In this document: positions 29,193 through 40,416 of the stretch, one piece after another
How the letters are laid out: each line of letters starts with the position of its first letter
How positions within the stretch are numbered: position 1 is the stretch's first letter
Assembly: GCA_905250025.1 (NCBI GenBank)
Contig: CAJNOJ010000038.1
Span: forward strand, 495,150-559,149
Source of the DNA: Adineta ricciae
Lineage: Eukaryota; Rotifera; Eurotatoria; Adinetida; Adinetidae
Direction: 5' to 3'
Length of the DNA: 64,000 nt
Notes under the pieces: generated by a model
Databases searched by the model: none
What the model saw: only the letters and a program-made list of their open reading frames with translations
What the model was told of the DNA's origin: nothing
Position numbers and translations under genes: made by a program

Positions 29193-30129
29193 ATTTGAAC
29201 AGAAACATATATGGTAGTATGTGATGACTAATTCATTCTTTTTATAGACAAAAAATTTCTGATCACGAGTTATTTTATCATATGTTGAACACCCTTCTTC
29301 TCTTTGGAGTATTTCATTCCTTTTCAATGTTGTCTCAGTTCTCTACCTCAATATTTTGTGTGCTTATGTTTGACACTAAGGATTCGATTGTTTTCTTTTT
29401 TTTTTGTGAAATTGACTCTCCTTTTCTTCTCTTAAGGGCGAGCGCGTATCTACTATTCATTCGAAAGATTTTCTTTCTAATTGACAATATATATATGTAT
29501 ACACGTATAGGAAAAAGTATTTCATTTTGATTTGTTTATTTTTCCGTTGATTGATCAATACATGTATGTTGTTGTTGTTGTTGCTCATACCCTTCTTTTC
29601 TCCATTTCTTTTGTTTTGGCTTATTATTTGTCCTCTTTTATTCTTTCGTTGGATCGGTGATGATAAAGACGTTTTCTTTTTCTGTCAACAAATAAATTTC
29701 AAAAAGATTTTGACGAGATGTCTTTGTGTTTTCTAATTGAAAATGACAACGTAAGAAGGGAACTTCCGACGTTAAGTTTCTGACATTTTGACATGTACTT
29801 CAGAAATATTGAATGAGATTGAAAGAGGAAAATTAATTGATATTTGATGAAGACGAAAATAGGAATAGGAAGAGAACCTCAATGACAGCTGTTTTCCAAG
29901 TGTTGCTTAGCTTTACGGGCAACATCTGTTTAAAAAAATAAGTCTTAAGAAGAAATAAAAAATACGAAAGTCTATTATAATGATTTTTCATTTGTCGTTT
30001 AACCACCAATCTGGATGGTTTCAAAGGTGAATGGGAGAGCAACGGGCATCTGCTCTTATCTGTTCTTTATAAACAGCGTTAACATTCGAATGAGACTCTG
30101 TTTTATTCATTCGTTTCTTTTAGATAGCA
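29193..30129. other. intergenic, CaMKII to PLBD
   Basis: About 0.9 kb of T-rich 3' flank and upstream DNA. Open frames here are Phe/Leu-rich readings of T-rich tracts and are not called. The segment just before 30130 is the presumed PLBD promoter. Confidence 0.5.
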
Positions 30130-32292
30130 ATGTTTGCAAAGTGTTTCGTCTTCGTTGCACTTTTTCTCCTCACATCAGCTAATGATGATCCATCTTTTCA
30201 ACGATATCGAGGTCATATTGTGAAGAAAAATGGCAAATACGAAATTGTCACAGCTTTAGCACGCGATTACAAAGAGCCTAATCCAAACGTTGACAATGTC
30301 TTAGCCAGTGGATTTTGGGATCAAACTTACAATATTACTGGTTGGTCGGTATTAGAAATCAAAACTTTGGAAAATCAGACCAATTTCGATCAAGCCTATT
30401 CAGCTGGATTACTCGAAGGACAATTGACACGAGGTTTGATTTAGTTTTGGTAAATTCGATCGATATCGATTCGTTCTTTTCCGATAGATTTGACCTGGAT
30501 GCAATGGCAGAACAACATCAATGATATTTGTGCTAATAAAACAAAATTTTGTAACTATTTGAAAGAATTTCTCAGTATACAACTCGATTGGATGTATACG
30601 CAAATTGAAAGTTATCCTGATGATGAGTATTGGCATCAAGTACGTGCAACTAACGATGTTTTTTTTTCTTTAGCTGTGCGTGTTTATTTAGGTTGATTTG
30701 CTTCTTATTCAACTAAATGGTCTTATCGATGGACATTACAATACGCCCCGTGAACCAAGACGTCGACTTGATGATCCACTTGGATTTCTGTAAGGCAATT
30801 ATAATTAGTGGGTTCGCGTTAATATTGGTTGTTTTCTTTAGATTATTTCAAGTGGTAGAATCTGTTGGCGATTTAGCTGAACGGTTTGGTATTCCAGATG
30901 TTGAACGGCACGATAGTTGCTCTGCGTTGATTAAAGTAAATAAAGCCTGCAAATGCATACTAATCATAGATTGCATGTTCATCTGTTCTAGATTTTACCA
31001 GGCAATTCGGATGTCTTCGTTTCCCATGCTGATTGGAGTCACTTTAAATCAATGTTAAAAGTCATCAAACGTTACAACATGCCATTAAAACGTTCAATTG
31101 ATGCCGCAAGTAAGTCGACAGGATTTAAGATCTTAATCTATATTGTTTGTTAACTCTAGGTGCAACAGTTCCAGGTGCTGAAATCATATTCTCATCGTAT
31201 CCTGGTACACTTCACTCTGTCGGTTAGTTCTTCTAATCACTGATAAGTATCATTTCGAAACATTGTGTTCATGCTAGATGATTTTTACATGACACGTCCA
31301 GCGAGTTTGACTGTCATTGAAACGACAATTGTTAATTTTAATGAGAATCTACATCACAATATCATTCCCATTTCGGTACCTGAATGGATTCGCGTGGTCG
31401 TATCAAATCGACTATCGAATAACGGGCAAGAATGGATTGATAAATTCTTTTCTTTCAATGATGGAACATACAATAACGAATGGATGATTACAGATTTCAA
31501 GCGATTCACACCGGGACAGAAACCCCAAGCTGGGTAAAGTTATGCTTCAAAGGCGAATAGTTTGTTTCATAGCTTTTCTGTTTCTAGATTTCTAATGGTG
31601 GCTGAACAAATGGTAACAGATTTCGAGTATGTAGATATGACTGATAAATTGAATGCCGATACTTACTGGGCGTCGTACAATAATGTTTATTTTCCTGACT
31701 TCCGAAATTTGTCCGGTGAAGAAGCGATGGTTCAGAAGAAAGGACCAGAACTATACTCATGGCATGATTCTTCCCGTGCCAAAATCTTTCGACGCGATCA
31801 AAACAAGGTTGTTGATCTTCCATCGATGATCAAGATGATGCGGTATTCGAATAGGAAACAATTCGTGTTGCATCGAAATAAAAATTCTTCTCATTTCAGA
31901 TATAATGATTTTAAAAACGATAATTTGTCGGCTTGTAACTGCACTCCACCATACTCATCAGAACTGACAATCGCTGCTCGATGCGATTTGAATCCAGTCG
32001 ACGGAAAGTATCCCGATGAACCGCTAGGACATCGTCCCCACGGCGCCACCGATGCTAAAGTAAGTATAGATGTTCCATTCTAGTAGCAATTTTTACTGTT
32101 TGCTATGCGTTCCAGATTGCAAGTTATGCATTGATGCAAAATTTCACACTTGTCGCCGTTGCTGGTCCAACATCTGACCAACAACCGCCATTTGTCTGGA
32201 GTGAATCTGACTTCAACACGAAGTTTTCACATATTGGTCAGCCAGATAAATGGAACTTTACAGCATTCACACCAACATGGATGTTATCATGA
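30130..32292 (+). CDS. phospholipase B-like protein (PLBD/lamina ancestor family)
   Basis: Lysosomal or secreted Ntn-hydrolase-fold protein. Ten exons: 30130-30433, 30488-30639, 30692-30789, 30842-30935, 30992-31109, 31160-31222, 31278-31533, 31588-31842, 31900-32059, 32116-32292; 558 residues, the usual size. A signal peptide (MFAKCFVFVALFLLTSA) starts it. Diagnostic blocks are SAGLLEGQLTR, DLLLIQLNGLIDG, DSCSALIKILPGNSDVFVSH (the Cys is the expected new N-terminal nucleophile after self-cleavage), SSYPGTLHSVDDFY, EWIRVVVSNRL, WMITDFKRF, LMVAEQMVTDFEYVDMT, YWASYNNVYFPDFRNLSG and the C-terminal AARCDLNP and PHGATDAKIASY. Several N-glycosylation sequons are present. All family landmarks are intact, so it should be functional; PLBD1 versus PLBD2 is not resolved. 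AATAAA-like sequences follow the stop near 32330 and 32370. Confidence 0.9.
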
Positions 32293-32986
32293 AATGACTC
32301 TGTGATATACAACGTAAATGATTTATCAAATAAACGTGCTTTCAATCATATTCGTCCTTTTTTTATATTGAATAAATTTTACTAGCTAACTCTCGTTTGT
32401 TTTTACTCTTTACTTAGTGATTCTTGTCTAAAGGGTGTATTACCATACAATGAAGTCATGCTTGTCTTTTTTGAAAAGAAAGCCTTCAATTTGAATCGAA
32501 TTGTGATGAGCATACTTAATAATCTACATAAAAAACACGCGAAGATTTCCATAAATTTACCATTTCCGAGCCGATGTTTCGAGTATGCATCACTTAATCC
32601 GTAATGGAGAATAAATTTGATTTTGTACACTTCACAACGTTCGTTTCAGCGACACATAAGAGACTCTTGAAAACGTCTCTTCACGCCCTCTATCGCTCGT
32701 ACGAAAATAATCCGGTAAAGCGACGATCTTTGTCTCAAAATTTGTCTAAATCAGCATGGAGTTTACTTTCAATATTTGAGTGAAAAGCAAGACTTCGCGA
32801 ATTTAACCAGAGTCAGTTACTAGGTGATACCTCAGCCATATTTGAAAAGTAGAAAAAGAGAAATAAACAGTCTTCGTTGTCGTCGATCAACACTGTGTTT
32901 CCAGAGTGACTGAAGTATCTATGACAATCAGACTTGCTACGAATTCCTTCATTTTCTTCTCATTATTCGTTTATTCTTTCAGAGAT
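32293..32986. other. intergenic, PLBD to CFAP20
   Basis: About 0.7 kb. A minus-strand open frame at 32403-32630 shows no domain and no partner exon. TTTCAG just before the CFAP20 ATG suggests a non-coding first exon of CFAP20 within this stretch. Confidence 0.5.
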
Positions 32987-33769
32987 ATGTTCAAAAATAC
33001 GTTTCAAAGTGGCTTTCTTTCCATATTGTACAGCATCGGTAGTAAACCCCTACAGATCTGGGACAAGAAAGTACGATAAGATCAAAAAGCAAAACTTAGG
33101 TTTATCATCTTTCGTTTCGGTTTAGGTACGTAATGGACATATCAAAAGAATAACAGATAATGAAATTCAATCGCTCGTTTTGGAAATAGTTGGCACAAAT
33201 GTGAGTACCACATATATCACATGTCCAGCTGATCCAAAAAAAACTCTTGGCATTAAATTACCGTTTCTTGTTATGATTATCAAAAATCTAAAGAAATACT
33301 TCACATTCGAAGTTCAAGTAGGCGTTTTTCTTCATAGAATCGTTCGGCTTTTCGAATGCTAATCGTAGGTTCTGGATGATCGAAATGTTCGTCGTCGATT
33401 CCGAGCGAGTAATTACCAATCAACTACGCGTGTAAAACCATTTATCTGTACAATGCCAATGCGCTTGGATGATGGTTGGAATCAGATTCAATTCAATCTA
33501 TCGGACTTTACTCGACGTGCCTATGGTACTAATTATATCGAAACGCTTCGGGTTCAAGTCAGTACTTCCCCTTTAGAAAGATTTCTTCGATGAAAATCGT
33601 TTCTAGATTCATGCTAATTGTCGTATTCGACGTGTTTACTTCTCGGATCGACTCTATTCTGAAGATGAATTACCGCCGGAATTCAAATTATATCTACCGG
33701 TAAGATACGAACGTTGCACCAAGCTTGTTTTTCGTAACAATCTTTCTTCTCTAGGTTCAAAAGAAATAA
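32987..33769 (+). CDS. CFAP20: CFAP20 (BUG22), cilium/flagellum-associated protein 20
   Basis: Axonemal protein at the inner junction of doublet microtubules, needed for normal ciliary beating. Five exons: 32987-33070, 33126-33317, 33369-33557, 33607-33699, 33755-33769; 190 residues (human 193). The protein is extremely conserved: [100 protein letters not shown] and YLPVQKK at the end. One extra Glu occurs in [10 protein letters not shown] relative to the usual form. The last exon encodes only four residues plus the stop. Splice sites are all GT-AG. Confidence 0.97.
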
Positions 33770-34408
33770 TCAATTTGATCATATACATTTCATTACGTTC
33801 TTTTTTCTTAGTTCTATTTTTCTTCGACAAACACAAAAATAAAATCTATACAGAAACAAGATTCCTAACGATTTCTAATGATCAATTAGATGTATATGAT
33901 GGCTTTTGCTAGGAGGATAATTGTTTACAGCGAGTATATTCTTCACGAGGGCTCGTACCTATATTCGTAATGGAAAAAAACAAACTTTTTCCATTACATC
34001 GCATTTCCTGTTATGTTAAAAGAGATTAGAAATATTTGTTTTTTTACGTCAGAGACGTTTCTTTCGCGCTTCGAAATGAGAAGTATTAGAATGGTAGCCA
34101 CCTAAGCAGAAGTAATGGAATCTTTCAGGATGCTCTAGAAAGTGTTCCTCTGTAAATCCTCAAAGTCATTCACACAAAATGCAAGCGAGTTTCCATGAAC
34201 CGTTTTGAAACTCTATTCAAATTACTGCCACAGGTTGCGGTCACATATTTCTATTGAAATTCCATGGAAGTATAAAACAAAACTAACTATCGAATACAAT
34301 AGTTAATGTAAGAAAAAGGTGGAACAGTTTTGAATTCGAAAAAAAATGATCATATTAGTAGGAAAAAATTACAAAAAAACAAACATATGTTAGTTGTCTT
34401 TGGAAATC
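33770..34408. other. intergenic between convergent CFAP20 and CTR1
   Basis: About 640 bp with no open frame of coding character; it contains the 3' flanks of both neighbours. Confidence 0.5.
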
Positions 34409-35678
34409 TTAATGACAATGATCGTTATAATCGATAGCAGATGAACGACGCCAGCCGAAAAGAAAGTGTCCCATGCCAGCACCAAGAACAACGGCGAAAA
34501 ATAAATACGTATTGAATGTCATCGCTACCAACATCAACCCATAGCTAAGAGTCATTTGAAGAATATGTAACAATGTCTGAACGATGTGTGCCATACTGAA
34601 TAAACGACCCCTAAACATGAAAAACATTCCAATAGAAGAGAAGATCGAGATCAAATGAAAGAATGCTAATCATAATAAGGAATCGATTCTCACCGTATGG
34701 TTTCATGATTTCGAAGTACATGATGTTCGTCGTCCGAGAGACTAAGCAATCGCAAAGGAAAAACAATCATATTTATAAAGCAAATAAATAGCAAGCATTG
34801 CAAAGCATTTTTAATTTGTATGCGAAGTGTGATAAGTATACTCACATAGTTTGTGTACGATTTTGACTCGGAGAACACGTTTCACACAATTCACGTCTCG
34901 CTAGACTATCTCGGACAGATTTTAATCCTTCGTATAGTACAGCAACGAGAAACACAGCGAACCATGAGCCAACAAATGCTTGATGAAGAAGAAAAAGTTG
35001 TTTTTACAAACAAAGTTTGATAGGAAATACCTACCACCGACTGTTTTTGTGCTCCATTGATCGAAGAGGATTTGCTCAGTGTAGCCGCCATGAAAGGTCA
35101 TCTTTTAGAAAACAAAATTCTTAGCAAACAATATGTTCCGTTATTTGAATCATCATCGAACGATAGGAGTGTCTTTTTAAATATGACCTCGATTACTCGT
35201 AAAAACAAAGGCAAATACTCACGGCCATCATCATCATATCTTTCATATTATGAACTCCATGGCCAGTCGACATGGAATTGGTGTCAGACATTTGTTCCAT
35301 CATATGATGATCGTGGTTCATCACAGAACTAGTTGTAGATGCCATTGCTGCATGATCATGGACATGATCCATGTTGAGTTCTAAAATAACAAAAGAATTA
35401 AATCTCTCTCTCTATTCAGTCGTTATCAATCGTTCTTTCAGTTATCTTCAAAAAGAAAATGATGTAAGTAAAGCAAAAAAAGAAGACGAAAGAACTAACA
35501 CACAAAAGAAGATATCGGTTAACGAATGACATATCAAACCTGATGATGATGATGATGATGATGATGGTTGTTTTCTATTTTTATTGTCACTTTTTGAATA
35601 AAGTTTTAAATAGATAAGGACAAAAAACAAAACGAGGATAATATAAATCTTTCGACGGTAATCCCGACAAAATTGCAT
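34409..35678 (-). CDS. high-affinity copper transporter, CTR1 type
   Basis: Plasma-membrane or vesicular copper(I) importer. Exons: 35678-35540 (upstream coding exon), 35380-35223, 35101-35035, 34978-34846, 34741-34694, 34610-34409; 248 residues if all are joined. The extracellular domain is His/Met-rich (MDHVHDHAAM, NHDHHMMEQM, MKDMMMM). The first CTR helix follows (AFVGSWFAVFLVAVLYEGLK), then helix 2 with the copper-filter MLVAM (LSYGLMLVAMTFNTY) and helix 3 with GAGMG packing (VVLGAGMGHFLFGW). The C terminus ends in HCH, the typical copper-handling motif. The CTR core could start at ATG 35372, but an upstream exon (MQFCRDYRRK plus a hydrophobic helix and poly-Ser) splices in frame to it through a strong acceptor. 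The (TGA)n run at 35541 encodes the poly-Ser. Confidence 0.87.
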
Positions 35679-36722
35679 ACATAGAAATCAAAATGTTATC
35701 ATTCATTAGGTAAATATTCCTTGCAGTAATCGATTTGAATTCATGGTGAATGAAACACTCAAAACGAATGATATTAACCAATGGCGAATATGTCGCTCGA
35801 TGACAGTCGATTTCACCGTACCTACGTAGTCGTTAATATCGGGGTTATTTTTTTCTTGCTGGTACAAAGCTGCGTTTATTGTGTACAACATTTACCTTCA
35901 TCATATTTCACAAATATTTAAGGTTTCCAATAACCTTCGAGATGTAGCAAGAGAGTATTTTCCGACAAAAATGGTGTTGATGATACCGTTTAATGAAATT
36001 GTCTGAACAGGCATTGACAAATTAATTTTACTTATTGTGAAAATTTCCTCTTCTGAAAATAACGTTCTGGCAAGTCATTAAATGATTGTTGCATGACTTG
36101 ACAATAATCTTATTTAGAAATATTCCGGATTCATTCGAATAGACTTTCCTTTCACAATGAGTTAACTGGCAAAATCAAGTGCTTTTCTATTTGATTTGGC
36201 TGCTCTTTTTTCTATTATTTCTCTAAGAAGATTTGAATAAACGAACTAAAATATTTATGATCTTTCTTTCTTTCTTGATTATGTGCAACACACCGGTTGA
36301 GTTATGTTGGGTGTCGTCGGCATCGGAAGTAGCTGATGGTAAACATTTGTATATATATGCTGATGAATATGATATGGAAAAAAAAGTTTCTGGAAAATGA
36401 GAAAATGGCAGGTCTCTACCGAGAGACACTGGCTCCTTTCTTTTTCTCGTCTATCCAAATCAATTTTTTCCTCATACAAAAGGAAAACGTTGGGTAAAGC
36501 TGCCGAAAAAAGAGAGAAATGGGAGGTGAAAGAAAAAACTTAGACAACATTTACAGAATGAGATCGAGATATATGTGTATAGAAAAATTCAAGTAAAATA
36601 GAGAAAAATTAATAAGAAAAAAAAAACACTGTAAGTTGTTTTTTCGAGATGAATTTATTAGATTACTTTTTTTCTCTTTTGTGGACGTGTTTAGTTTGGA
36701 GCAACTAGCAAAAATAAAAACA
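35679..36722. other. intergenic, divergent CTR1 and K2P promoters
   Basis: About 1 kb between divergently transcribed genes. Open frames at 35587-35891 and 36223-36479 on the minus strand have no domain and no phase partners. No gene called. Confidence 0.5.
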
Positions 36723-38551
36723 ATGTCACAATATCAGAACCCTGTAGACGACTACAATGATTCGCGACGAAATCAGTTTGAGAGCGAGGGTGGGCATGTA
36801 TATTCGAATAATCATTCTGGTCGGGAGTTAGACGAAGTCGAAATGTCCAAAAGTCGAAGATTTGTCAAGCAAACAGCGAAATTTCTCGTCTCACAGGTTG
36901 GGCTCGTCGGTCTTGTTGTTGTATATGCAATCGCCGGGGGATTTCTATTCGAATTACTCGAGCAACATCAAGAAAAATTGAATTGTCAGGAAGCTCAAGG
37001 TGAAATCGCCGTGCAATTAACGAAACTTAAACAAAAAATCGTCTCCTATGTGCAATACAACACTTCAGTAACTTCACCACCGCCTTCGCCAACATCCGTT
37101 CCAACGTTAACATACGTTCTCGAACGAGACAATCAAACCGTAGCGTATGAAAAGATCGCGACAATGTTATACAGTTACCGAGATTTTATTATATCCATTG
37201 GATCAGAATATCGGTACTATGGAGATGACTGTTCGTCTACCAAATGGACACTTCCGAATGCATTATTGTTCGCAATCACGATTATTACTACAATTGGCTA
37301 TGGAAACATTACGTAAGAATGATTAAATTCAGAGAAAACAGAGTAGTATTTTTTTTTGTTTTTAGACCCGTAACATGTGAGAGACATTACTCTTGAACGC
37401 TCGGTATTCTTTTATCAAAAAAGAATTTTTGTATTTTATAGGGGAGGGTCAAATCTGTTGCATATGTTATGCAACAATCGGTAAGATAATCGGAACGTCA
37501 TGTTTTTCTTCTCAATACGAAACGATCTGTTTAGGCATTCCAATTTTTCTCCTATGTATCGCGAATATTAGCGGTGTGTTGGGAGAAATGTTCCGGTTTG
37601 TATATGGAAGAATATGTTGTGGCGCTTGCTATATGATCAAGAGGCGTCGCGCACAAGCACGAAAAGCGAAAGCAGAAGAAAATCGGGTAAATAATATGGA
37701 TGGCAATGGTACGAAAAGTAATGGATGGGATGCAGATGACAATATAAACGAATCATCAGAAAAGAAAGGACAGTCGAAGACTTTGGAAAATGAAGCTGGT
37801 GATGTGGACGAATCGTTGGATGATCAACGTGTGACAGTGCCATTGACGATCACGATGTTAATCATTGCCGTATATATCTTTGTCGGATCGGTGATTTTTC
37901 ATAATTTCGAACAATGGACTATGACTCAAGCTGGATATTTCTGTTTTATTACATTGTGTAAGAATATTGAATGAATAGAATTTCTTAACAAGTCTAGTTC
38001 TTCTCTTTTAGCAACAATCGGATTTGGTGACTTTGTAAGTCTCCGTTTTCATTGCATCAAACATTCCTAATGATATGATTTTTAACGGTATTGAACTACG
38101 ATTTTTGCTTTAGGTTCCTGGTCAACAAAAAGGTGATCCTGTTTACAAGCTGATTCTCGGTTCGGTCTACGTACTTTTCGGTATGGCAATTTTAGCCATG
38201 TGTTTTGATTTGATGCAAGAAGAAATCGTGGCTAAATTCCGTTGGATTGGCCGTAAACTTGGTATTCTGGACAAAGAAGGAGATGAATCGAGTACGTCAA
38301 ACGACAAGTCAGTGAATAGTGATAGTACAACACGCCCAACAACTGCTGTATCGACGAGAGCATCAACGCCAGCGGCGAATAGAAATGGGAAAATGTCTGA
38401 CGATGATAATGAAAGTGGCTGGCAAAGGCAATATTCTAGTGGAGGACGCAAACTTAGTCCTCGAAATAATCATGCTCGTGTTCATCCAATGGAAACAGAT
38501 TCAAACGAAGGTACACTTCATCAACGAGCAGCGGCGACAAAATTTAATTAA
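36723..38551 (+). CDS. two-pore-domain (K2P) potassium channel
   Basis: Leak-type potassium channel with four membrane helices and two pore loops. Six exons: 36723-37312, 37366-37376, 37442-37480, 37535-37957, 38012-38034, 38114-38551; 507 residues. TM1 is VGLVGLVVVYAIAGGFLFEL. A long extracellular cap with N-glycosylation sites follows, then pore 1 with the filter TIGYGN. TM2 is ATIGIPIFLLCIANISGVLG. A charged cytoplasmic loop leads to TM3 (ITMLIIAVYIFVGSVIFHNF), pore 2 with TIGFGD and TM4 (VYVLFGMAILAMCFDLM). The C-terminal tail is hydrophilic and Ser/Thr-rich. The TIGYGN/TIGFGD pair and the GxP motif of TM2 are standard K2P features; the subfamily is not resolved. Exon 2 is only 11 nt and codes for the residues just after filter 1. 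Confidence 0.92.
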
Positions 38552-39031
38552 CAATACCATTTTCCGAAAGTTCTTTTTCATTTTTCTCTCCAGTCTATCA
38601 CCTTATATTCATACAAATATATATTTATACGCATATACATACATGACATGTTTTTCTCATTGCTTCACTTTATCTTATGTGAAATAAAATCTTCATTCCC
38701 TCGATGTACTTTTTGATTACTTCGTAGGTCACTTGGACGAAACAATCAACGAATCGAATATGTTCTATATTTATTTCGACTTAGTGGGCTGCACCCAAGA
38801 AACATGGCCTGCCTTTCGACTTTGTACTTTTTTAAAGACGAAGTAGTCAAATTGTAGTATAGACAAGTGCAGTAACTCCGTTGACGTTCTTCACGTTGAA
38901 TAATATACTTTATTCAGGCAAGTCAAATCAACGGACGATCGATTCTGTGTAAAATATCAATTCATTTGTTGAAAGAGAACGAAATAGTTTATTTGAACAA
39001 CATACAAAACTAAAAACAGTTTATTCTTTTG
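38552..39031. other. intergenic between convergent K2P and PSPH
   Basis: About 480 bp containing the 3' flanks (AATAAA near 38683 after the K2P gene). Nothing else supported. Confidence 0.5.
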
Positions 39032-39802
39032 TTAATTTGCTTCTATTTCCGTCGAATATTTGCGTTCGTGAAAAGACCGACGATGTGGGACTGTGCTGAT
39101 GAGATTATTTCTAAGTTCATCCGTAAGTACATAAAAGGAATTGACAAACCATGGAGCATTATCTCGAACTAATTCTCGTACAACATTGCCGCCAAAGCCG
39201 ATAAAGCCGTCAGCGTTGGCTTCCATATCGGTTGCACCGTCACCGATCATAATTAACCGTTGGTAGCCAAACTTCGCTTTCAAATATTCTATAGCACGAC
39301 CTTTACCACCGGAATCCGACGTCATTTCTTCTTCATCGAAACCAGCATAAGATCCATCTTCATTGAACAACAATTGATTGGCAAAGACATTTGTCAGTGG
39401 GATATTTAATGATTTTGCTACTGGATCAACAATTGAATGAAAACCACCTGTTATTAAATACACCGGAATGTTTCGCTCATGTAATAAAGCAATCAATTCA
39501 GCGATACCATCGGTTAATTCTGATGGATGATTTGTAACAAACTGTTCTAAGCGTTGACGTGTTGGTTGGATCAAATTGAGACGTGCTTGTAATGCGGTAC
39601 GAAAACTCATATTTCCACCCATAGCATTTCGTGTAATGGCTTCGACTAAAGCACCAACTTGTTGAAATTTCGCTAGTTCATCTATAGCTTCATCCACACA
39701 CACTGTTGAGTCAACATCGAAACAAACACAATCGGCTGTTAGCCATAATTGACGAATTTGATCATGTTGATTCGTGTTTGATTCAGACAAGCCTTTTGTC
39801 AT
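39032..39802 (-). CDS. PSPH: phosphoserine phosphatase
   Basis: Last enzyme of serine synthesis; removes phosphate from phosphoserine (HAD superfamily, cytosolic). It is one of only two intronless genes here: 256 residues from ATG 39802 (human 225). Motif I is CFDVDSTVC with the nucleophile Asp and the acid/base Asp. Substrate and family motifs include EAITRNAMGGNMSFRTAL, motif II YLITGGF, the Lys of motif III in GGKGRAIEYL and motif IV MIGDGATDMEA. The C terminus WFVNSFYVL is also typical. A GTG-initiated longer reading (to 39823) is less likely than the ATG. The ~25-residue C-terminal extension (STVPHRRSFHERK onward) goes beyond the human length. Confidence 0.95.
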   Translation of the reverse strand: MTKGLSESNTNQHDQIRQLWLTADCVCFDVDSTVCVDEAIDELAKFQQVGALVEAITRNAMGGNMSFRTALQARLNLIQPTRQRLEQFVTNHPSELTDGIAELIALLHERNIPVYLITGGFHSIVDPVAKSLNIPLTNVFANQLLFNEDGSYAGFDEEEMTSDSGGKGRAIEYLKAKFGYQRLIMIGDGATDMEANADGFIGFGGNVVRELVRDNAPWFVNSFYVLTDELRNNLISTVPHRRSFHERKYSTEIEAN

Positions 39803-40416
39803 TCTCGAATATGGGTAACGCACACTGATCTACGCAGCACAAGACACACACACGCGATAATATTCGTACTTCTTATATTTGTGCTCCTATCGCATCACTT
39901 CTCTACGGGTACTATTGAGTGGGTGATTAAGAGACGAACGCGAAACTGATAACATGGGTAACAGATGTACGCAGCACGCATTCGAAGCATGATCCACAAT
40001 GTAGAATACGAATGATAACGAATGTGGTTAGAGAAATAATGGTTCGATCTTTATGAGAGAAACATGTTTTGATGATTGTTTGCATGATAGCGAAATGACG
40101 AAGCGAAATAGAACCAGTACGACCTTCGTACTATCGCTGTTGCATCAGCTATTATTAACTAGATTTTCGATTTATCTGTCAAGGACATTTGTACGATAAT
40201 GAATCTTCACTGAAAGTACAAGCCCAAATGAAACGTATTTTGTTTCACGGAGGCACTTTTTCTCCATCGGGTCTAATAGAATATGAAGAAGAAAAGATTT
40301 TCGTTCTGTAGGCGAACCCTTGATAATTACAAATAACTTTATCAAATGTATCTGACACGTGGTTGTAAGGAACGACGTTCGAAAATTGAACGTTTGAATC
40401 TATTCAATTTGAAATC
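39803..40416. other. intergenic between divergent PSPH and MSH5
   Basis: About 610 bp separate the two start codons, so both promoters must lie here, possibly shared. No coding exon was recognised, although a short upstream MSH5 exon cannot be excluded. Confidence 0.5.
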
